A stretch of 10,226 bases of DNA, taken from assembly GCA_009788105.1 (NCBI GenBank), contig WQSD01000028.1:1-10226 (forward strand), in the 5' to 3' direction. This document shows positions 7,401 to 10,226 of the stretch, one piece after another. The notes beneath the pieces were generated by a model, which did not search any database, was not told the origin of the DNA, and saw only the letters and a list, made by a program, of their open reading frames with translations. The translations under genes were made by a program, and so were the position numbers. The DNA comes from Oscillospiraceae bacterium. Its GTDB lineage: Bacteria > Bacillota > Clostridia > Oscillospirales > CAG-272. Each line of letters begins with the position of its first letter. The first letter of the stretch is position 1.

Positions 7401-8040
7401 GGTACTCTGGGTTTAACGCATTGGCACGGAAAGCTGTGATGGCGTCCTGGTCGACCATTTCTTTCAGCTCATCATAGTCCCATGCACCGATTTTTTGAAC
7501 TTCATGTGAAGTGCGGAAACCGTCAAAGAATGATAGGAAAGGCACTCTTCCTTTAATGGTAGCAAGGTGCGAAACAGCACCAAGGTCCATAACTTCCTGT
7601 GGGTTTGATGCGGCAAGCATTGCGTAACCTGTTTGACGGCAAGCATAAACGTCACTGTGGTCGCCAAAAATGTTTAGGGCATGAGAGGCAACACAACGAG
7701 CCGACACGTAAATCACGCTGGGAAGCAGTTCCCCTGCGATTTTGTACATGTTTGGAATCATCAACAGCAGACCTTGTGACGCTGTGTAAGTAGTGGTCAG
7801 CGCACCGGCAGTAAGACTTCCGTGTACTGTACCGGCCGCTCCTGCCTCTGATTGCATTTCGATAACCTTTGCCGTTTGACCAAAGATGTTTTGCAACCCT
7901 TCTGCCGACCAAGCGTCGGTAATCTCAGCCATTGGGCTGGATGGGGTGATAGGATAGATGGCCGCCACTTCGGTGAAAGCGTAGCTGACGTGCGCCGCCG
8001 CAGTGTTACCATCCATGGCTATCCGTTTTCGATTGTCCAT
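4486..8040 (-). CDS. nifJ: Pyruvate:ferredoxin (flavodoxin) oxidoreductase, single-chain
   Basis: This 1184-residue cytoplasmic enzyme oxidises pyruvate with CoA to acetyl-CoA and CO2 and passes two electrons to ferredoxin, the central step of clostridial fermentation. Size and domain order match homodimeric PFOR. The pyruvate-binding motif YPITPSSPMAE is at residues 29-39. The gamma domain (GGVTISHLRFG...) lies mid-protein. Two ferredoxin-type [4Fe-4S] sets follow: C698, C701, C704, C708 and C754, C757, C760, C764. The proximal-cluster cysteines C822, C825, C850 and C1087 are present, as is the thiamine diphosphate motif GGDGWAYDIG (975-984) with EVYSNTGGQASKAS after it. The reading frame is open up to 8196, but I start at ATG 8040 because GGAGGA (8049-8054) lies 8 nt before it and homology begins at MDNRKRIAMDGNTAAAHVSY. 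C949, C953 and C956 form an extra cysteine loop. The gene is probably monocistronic, with its own promoter and terminator. Confidence 0.98.
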   Translation of the reverse strand: MDNRKRIAMDGNTAAAHVSYAFTEVAAIYPITPSSPMAEITDAWSAEGLQNIFGQTAKVIEMQSEAGAAGTVHGSLTAGALTTTYTASQGLLLMIPNMYKIAGELLPSVIYVSARCVASHALNIFGDHSDVYACRQTGYAMLAASNPQEVMDLGAVSHLATIKGRVPFLSFFDGFRTSHEVQKIGAWDYDELKEMVDQDAITAFRANALNPEYPLLRGSAENGDIFFQNREACNTYYDAMPAIVEEYMDKINAKIGTDYKLFNYYGAPDADRVIICMGSMCDVIEEVVDYMNAAGEKVGLIKVRLYRPFRADKLIEAIPATAKKVAVLDRTKEPGSLGEPLYLDVMTALAENGVTDKVVVGGRYGLGSKDTPPSSVFAIYANLAADKPKAGFTVGIVDDVTNLSLPETTSPDTTPAGTVSCKFWGIGGDGTVSANKNATSIIGDTAGKNVQAYFQYDSKKTGGVTISHLRFGDTKIKAPYYVNKADFIACHVPAYVLKGYNVVDDIKPGGTFLLNCQWTPEELETVLPDYFKARIARNDVKLYIINAIDKAKEIGLGKRTNTILQSAFFKLSGVIPTDVAVEEMKKAAKYSYEKKGMDVVEQNYKAIDAGVDAVIQVNVPNSWKALSPDKPVDTITSDRPALEKFVNEIVLPMTKMEGDKLPVSKFMDYVDGSFPQGSAAFEKRGVAVDVPVWIHENCIQCNRCSYVCPHATIRPIVMDEAEAAAAPAATKMLPMKDKGCESYKYTLAISPLDCMGCHLCARVCPTKTKALEMVGRESQLEQQEVFNYAVSSKVAAKELPFNEQTLKGSQFKQPLLEFSGACAGCVQTAYAKLITQLYGERMYIANSTGCSSIWGGSAPATPYTVNNESKRGPAWANSLFEDTAEFGLGIALGQANIRERLIEKVKSLNLAGEEGAIVKEYLDTVGDGNANEKATVKLVKMLEAKASSCGSGCASCTEKSILAEKAFLSKKSVWAFGGDGWAYDIGFGGLDHAIATGENMNMMVFDTEVYSNTGGQASKASAMGQVAQFAASGRSVAKKSLADIAMSYGYVYVAQVAMGADMNQTLKAIVEAESYDGPSIVIGYSPCEMHGLPGGMADCQIQMKKAVDAGYWHNFRYDPRRPEGERLVLDSPAPTADFVEFLRSETRYRRLEQQYPERAAALFEQAAKEAKIRYNRLVNMSKMY

Positions 8041-8133
8041 GTTTTCTGTCCTCCGAGTTTTTGTGCTAAAGTTGCCTAAAAAATATACCTTTTTCGTTAT
8101 CATTATGGCTACTCTGCTTTTATTATTGCTCCT

Positions 8134-8162
8134 ATTATAGCACAAATTCGACAATTTGTAAA
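8134..8162 (-). promoter_or_regulatory. nifJ promoter
   Basis: TTTACA (8157-8162) and a perfect TATAAT (8134-8139) are spaced by 17 nt on the minus strand. This predicts a start near 8127 and a leader of about 87 nt before the nifJ ATG. Confidence 0.75.
8142..8159. promoter_or_regulatory. Palindromic operator candidate in nifJ promoter
   Basis: ACAAATT (8142-8148) and AATTTGT (8153-8159) form a perfect 7-4-7 palindrome between the -10 and -35 boxes, overlapping half of the -35. This position suits a repressor. The 18-bp geometry equals that of Rex (redox) sites, but the half-site is not the usual TTGTTAA, so I do not assign a regulator. Confidence 0.5.
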
Positions 8163-8182
8163 GGCATATTGCTTGAAAAGTG

Positions 8183-8201
8183 GATATTTTACGCAAATAT
8201 C
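8183..8201. terminator. AT-rich hairpin between crp-type gene and nifJ
   Basis: GATATTT (8183-8189) and AAATATC (8195-8201) pair over 7 bp with a 5-nt loop. On the minus strand the hairpin follows the Crp-type gene stop by 18 bp and is followed by CCACTTTTC, a weak U-run. It may be a weak terminator or a protein site upstream of the nifJ promoter (centre about 65 bp before the predicted start). Confidence 0.35.
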
Positions 8202-8219
8202 ACCCTTTGTTAGGGCAAG

Positions 8220-8891
8220 CTAACATTGTGCTTTTAGCAGAAATATATTTTTGCGATAGTCTATCAGTCCCTCTCTTTTCATTCGGGAAAGCTCCCGTGA
8301 CAAGGCACTGCGGTCAACATTCAGATACTCCGCCATGCCCTCTCGGTCAAAGGGGAGGGCGATTTTCGAGGCCCCCTCTCCCTCCTCCATGGCAAGACGG
8401 CGGAGATAGGTCAGCACTTTACTTCGCACACTTGGCTCAAGCAGGCAGTCGATACGCTCGTGAAGCTCCAACGCCTTTCGTGCCAACAATGAAGTGTAGT
8501 TGGCGGCAAGTTGCTCCCGCCCACGGCAAGCTCCTCCGCAGTCGCAAACAGCGCCAATGCGAGCAAAAGGGATAGACAGAAGTCGGCTGTCCTCCTCCGC
8601 GACTACCTCTACAAGGCTACGCTCTCCCGTCACTGCCGCAAGGATAATTCCCACCACCCCACCGGGGCGAATTAGAGTGACGATAACCTGCCGCCCATCT
8701 GCATCTAATTTAAGCGAACGTGCCTGCCCGGACAACAAAATGCCGAAATTGCTGACAGTTTCACCCTGTGATATAATAGTCTGCCTTTTTTTGTATGTTT
8801 CCACAGTTGCACGGACACAATAGAGCAAAGAGGGCAAGTCCTCCTGCAAAATCCCTGCGAAAAGAGGTAAATTCGGTGGAATAATGTTCAT
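8220..8891 (-). CDS. Crp/Fnr-family transcription regulator with cysteine cluster
   Basis: The product is a 223-residue regulator with the usual two-domain Crp/Fnr plan. Residues about 10-110 form the cyclic-nucleotide-binding-type beta barrel (SQGETVSNFGILLSGQ, RPGGVVGIILAAVTGERS). Residues about 125-150 are the long dimer helix (LLARKALELHERIDCL). Residues 178-222 hold the winged helix with recognition segment VDRSALSRELSRMKREGLID. C116, C118 and C122 (CDCGGAC) sit just before the dimer helix, with C25 near the N-terminus and C149 in the helix. In clostridial relatives a pair of cysteines at the 116-122 position is common, so an Fe-S or thiol redox sensor is plausible but unproven. The start ATG has GGAG (8897-8900) 5 nt upstream. 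It lies upstream of nifJ on the same strand with 179 bp between, and divergent from the ECF-type gene. Confidence 0.92.
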   Translation of the reverse strand: MNIIPPNLPLFAGILQEDLPSLLYCVRATVETYKKRQTIISQGETVSNFGILLSGQARSLKLDADGRQVIVTLIRPGGVVGIILAAVTGERSLVEVVAEEDSRLLSIPFARIGAVCDCGGACRGREQLAANYTSLLARKALELHERIDCLLEPSVRSKVLTYLRRLAMEEGEGASKIALPFDREGMAEYLNVDRSALSRELSRMKREGLIDYRKNIFLLKAQC

Positions 8892-8915
8892 TAAAACTCC
8901 AAAATGGTTAATTTG

Positions 8916-8929
8916 GTTGCCAGGGCAAC
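8916..8929. promoter_or_regulatory. FNR-geometry palindrome in the crp/ECF intergenic region
   Basis: GTTGCC (8916-8921) and GGCAAC (8924-8929) form a perfect 14-bp palindrome. Read as GTTGC-N4-GCAAC it has the same spacing as the FNR site TTGAT-N4-ATCAA. Its centre (8922.5) is about 41.5 bp before the predicted start of the ECF-type gene (near 8964), the class II activation position. It is about 16 bp after the predicted start of the crp-type gene (near 8938), where it could block transcription. Confidence 0.6.
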
Positions 8930-8957
8930 GGACATTCTCGACACATTATACTATAAT
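8929..8957 (+). promoter_or_regulatory. Promoter of the ECF-type gene
   Basis: A perfect TATAAT (8952-8957) is preceded at 17 nt by CGGACA (8929-8934), which keeps only the GACA half of a -35 box. A weak -35 abutting the palindrome at 8916-8929 is the expected layout of an activator-dependent promoter. Confidence 0.6.
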
Positions 8958-8973
8958 AAAGAAAAAAAGTAAA
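8945..8973 (-). promoter_or_regulatory. Promoter of the Crp-type gene
   Basis: On the minus strand TTTACT (8968-8973) and TATAAT (8945-8950) are 17 nt apart. The -10 box is the mirror image of the divergent one at 8952-8957, with one base between them, so the two promoters overlap and cannot both hold polymerase at once. Confidence 0.55.
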
Positions 8974-8983
8974 GAGGTATTTT

Positions 8984-9571
8984 ATGAGACAAGAAACAAA
9001 TGTAAAACAAAGTACACTAAGGCTTGCACAAACAGGAATGATGATAGCGATGTTAGTCACATTTCAATACTTAACCGGATTATTTGGCAATCAATTCGTG
9101 ACCGGTTCGGTGGTCAATTTGGTTCTTATATTAACGGTTATGTTGTTTGGTTTATACAGCGGTGTTGCCGTGGCGGCAATATCCCCATGGTTTGCATTTA
9201 TATTGCCAATAGCCATTGGCCCGGGACGCTGGGAGCTAATTCCACTAATTTCTCTTGGAAATGTTGCGATGGTCGTCATATGGCACTTTATTTGTAAAAT
9301 AAAAGTCAATCCCGAAATAATACCTCAAGTAATAGCACTGGTCGCAGGTGCTGTTGCTAAATATTTGATAATCTATCTTGGTCAGGTGTATTTTATTATA
9401 CCACACATTATTCTTCCCTCTTTAGATGCCCCCGCAGGTGTTATCCCTCCACCTATACAAACAATGATGCACGCTATGTCTTATCCTCAACTTATTACAG
9501 CAACCATTGGCGGCGTAATTGCAATAGGGTTGATACCGATATTGAAGATGGCATTAAAAAAATCTCATTAA
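8984..9571 (+). CDS. ECF transporter S-component-like membrane protein
   Basis: This 195-residue protein resembles the substrate-binding S components of energy-coupling factor vitamin transporters, which sit in the membrane and capture the substrate for a shared EcfA-EcfA'-EcfT module. After a polar start (MRQETNVKQSTLRLAQTG) there are about five or six hydrophobic segments, near residues 15-35, 42-60, 62-80, 84-104, 112-138 and 170-190. The GLYSGVAVAAISPWFAFI stretch (56-73) and PLISLGN (87-93) are typical of the ECF_trnsprt group, as I recall it. The start has AGAGG (8973-8977) 6 nt upstream. No EcfA or EcfT gene is in view, so it would use a module encoded elsewhere. The substrate is not evident, and no riboswitch is recognised in the 20-nt leader. 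Divergent linkage to the Crp-type gene suggests control by it. Confidence 0.75.
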   Translation: MRQETNVKQSTLRLAQTGMMIAMLVTFQYLTGLFGNQFVTGSVVNLVLILTVMLFGLYSGVAVAAISPWFAFILPIAIGPGRWELIPLISLGNVAMVVIWHFICKIKVNPEIIPQVIALVAGAVAKYLIIYLGQVYFIIPHIILPSLDAPAGVIPPPIQTMMHAMSYPQLITATIGGVIAIGLIPILKMALKKSH

Positions 9572-9584
9572 AGCGTATCCGCAT

Positions 9585-9610
9585 GAAAAAAAGCGAGCCA
9601 CTGCCCGCTT
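9585..9610 (-). terminator. Minus-strand intrinsic terminator with no obvious gene
   Basis: Read on the minus strand, AAGCGGG (9604-9610) pairs with CTCGCTT (9591-9597), including one G-U pair, around a 6-nt loop, and a run of eight T residues (9585-9592) overlaps and follows the stem. On the plus strand the stem has an A-C mismatch and no U-run. It therefore points to minus-strand transcription, although both flanking genes are on the plus strand. Confidence 0.5.
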
Positions 9611-9630
9611 GATGAAAACAATCCTGGGGA

Positions 9631-9636
9631 ATTATA
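9631..9636 (-). promoter_or_regulatory. Possible minus-strand extended -10 box
   Basis: TATAAT on the minus strand is preceded by TGG, giving an extended -10 (TGnTATAAT). The -35 region is poor. A start near 9624 would give a transcript of only about 40 nt ending at the terminator at 9585-9610. Confidence 0.3.
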
Positions 9637-9662
9637 CCACAGTTGTCAGGAATGTACTTGAC

Positions 9663-9702
9663 ATTGATAGAGTGTGTAGACACGCTCTATCAATTTTTTT
9701 TT
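9663..9702 (+). terminator. Strong intrinsic terminator after the ECF-type gene
   Basis: Arms starting ATTGATAGAG (9663) and ending CTCTATCAAT (9694) pair over about 14 bp with one G-U pair and a tetraloop, followed directly by nine T residues. It lies 91 bp after the stop codon of the ECF-type gene and isolates the next promoter. Confidence 0.92.
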
Positions 9703-9728
9703 GATTTTTTTGATTTTTTTCAAAAAAA
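9694..9728. repeat. Phased T-tracts between terminator and ylxM promoter
   Basis: T9, T7 and T7 tracts (9694-9702, 9705-9711, 9714-9720) are separated by GA with a 9-nt period, then C and A7 (9722-9728). This ends 3 bp before the -35 box, where an A/T-tract can act as an UP element or bend DNA. Confidence 0.6.
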
Positions 9729-9731
9729 CGC

Positions 9732-9760
9732 TTGACAATCAGGGAAAGCTGTGTTATACT
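9732..9760 (+). promoter_or_regulatory. Near-consensus ylxM promoter
   Basis: A perfect TTGACA (9732-9737) and TATACT (9755-9760) are 17 nt apart, and TGT before the -10 makes it an extended -10. Transcription should start near 9767, giving a leader of about 28 nt. Confidence 0.85.
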
Positions 9761-9794
9761 GGTGTAAACAAAATTGCTTTACAGTGAGTTTGCT

Positions 9795-10193
9795 ATGAAA
9801 AAAGAAATTGGACACAATATAAAAGGCGAGCGAATCTTCCTTGGGGACAAGGACAGGGCGGCGGAAAATCACGAGTTTTCCACCCTCCTTGATGTTTACG
9901 GCGGGTTGTTGTCTGACAAAAATTATGAAGTTATGCGAATGTATTACAGCGATGACCTTTCCCTTGCTGAAATCGCAGAGCAAGCTGGCATGACACGCCA
10001 AGGCACTTTTGCAAACCTGAAAAGTTGCAGGCAAAAACTTAGACAGTGCGAAGAAAAACTTGGTTTGATTAAGCGAAACGAAGAAATGCAACGAGATTTT
10101 GCGTACATTATGAAAAGGCTGGACACCCTTGCCAAAGAAGGGGTGGAAGTTCACGATATTATCGGCAGGGTGAAGAAAATACTTGAATTGTAA
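9795..10193 (+). CDS. ylxM: YlxM-like (UPF0122) helix-turn-helix protein
   Basis: The 132-residue product resembles YlxM, a small protein whose gene usually precedes ffh and which is linked to signal recognition particle function in Gram-positive bacteria. Residues 28-92 carry the family core: LLDVYGGLLSDKNYEVMRMYYSDD, then a sigma-70-region-4-like helix-turn-helix with LSLAEIAEQAGMTRQGTFAN and the EEKLGL helix. The usual SRQAVYDNIKR is TRQGTFANLKS here. The first 25 residues (MKKEIGHNIKGERIFLGDKD...) are an extension that typical YlxM proteins lack, and a basic helical tail follows. I start at ATG 9795, with a weak GTGAG (9784-9788) 6 nt before it. An in-frame TTG at 9774 is possible but has no ribosome binding site and lies only about 7 nt after the predicted transcript start. 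Only 33 bp follow, with no recognisable ffh start. Confidence 0.85.
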   Translation: MKKEIGHNIKGERIFLGDKDRAAENHEFSTLLDVYGGLLSDKNYEVMRMYYSDDLSLAEIAEQAGMTRQGTFANLKSCRQKLRQCEEKLGLIKRNEEMQRDFAYIMKRLDTLAKEGVEVHDIIGRVKKILEL

Positions 10194-10226
10194 CAATGAG
10201 GTTGTAACGAAACAAATGCTATTGTC

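Noticed and set aside
8041..8196. Upstream extension of the nifJ reading frame by 52 codons
   Set aside because: It overlaps the promoter and the Shine-Dalgarno sequence of the ATG at 8040, and PFOR proteins begin at about that ATG.
8208..8225. TGTTAG/CTAACA inverted repeat over the stop codon of the Crp-type gene
   Set aside because: Arms of only 6 bp with a 6-nt loop and no U-run on the minus strand. It may be chance and cannot be called a terminator.
9720..10196. 158-codon minus-strand frame opposite the YlxM-like gene
   Set aside because: It is a shadow of a well-supported plus-strand gene, and its start lacks a ribosome binding site and promoter.
10216..10226. Possible ATG of the next plus-strand gene (MLLS...)
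   Set aside because: Only 11 bases are visible, GAGGT is 13 nt away, and the residues do not resemble an ffh start. This is not enough to call a gene.

Overview
The window looks like chromosomal DNA of an anaerobic Bacillota, most likely a clostridial lineage. The basis is a full-length one-chain pyruvate:ferredoxin oxidoreductase, a YlxM-type protein, a Crp/Fnr regulator of the clostridial kind, an ECF-type membrane protein, strong AGGAGG-like ribosome binding sites, TTGACA/TATAAT promoters, and short GC-rich dispersed palindromes in an otherwise AT-rich sequence. No rRNA, tRNA, CRISPR array, transposase or phage gene was seen.

Layout. At the left edge lies the 5' end of pyrG (CTP synthase, minus strand, cut by the window). 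Positions 216-984 are non-coding: the pyrG promoter, then a GC-rich block of short palindromes (about 410-771), then a promoter with a perfect palindrome set in its spacer. This promoter drives a two-gene plus-strand operon (985-1569 and 1593-2966) for multi-pass membrane proteins of unknown function that share a sequence module. A run of four hairpins (3010-3141) separates this operon from a convergent minus-strand AraC-type regulator with a GyrI-like C-terminal domain (3162-4136). Positions 4137-4485 hold a 77-bp MITE-like palindrome and the terminator of the next gene. A 29-bp sequence occurs identically and in opposite orientation at 743-771 and 4240-4268, so the membrane operon plus AraC gene is framed by inverted repeats.

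The right half is metabolic and regulatory. nifJ (4486-8040, minus) encodes a 1184-residue pyruvate:ferredoxin oxidoreductase with its own TTTACA-N17-TATAAT promoter, which contains an 18-bp palindrome. Upstream on the same strand is a Crp/Fnr-family regulator with a cysteine cluster (8220-8891). It is divergent from an ECF S-component-like membrane protein (8984-9571). Their shared 92-bp region has back-to-back -10 boxes and a 14-bp palindrome of FNR-like geometry. This palindrome is centred about 41.5 bp before the predicted start of the ECF gene and just after the predicted start of the crp gene, so it suggests activation of one and autoregulation of the other. A strong terminator, phased T-tracts and a near-consensus extended -10 promoter then lead to a YlxM-like gene (9795-10193), a family normally paired with ffh of the signal recognition particle.

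The parts most worth following up are the crp/ECF regulatory region, the membrane-protein operon with its palindromic operator and flanking inverted repeats, and the possible short minus-strand transcript at about 9585-9640.
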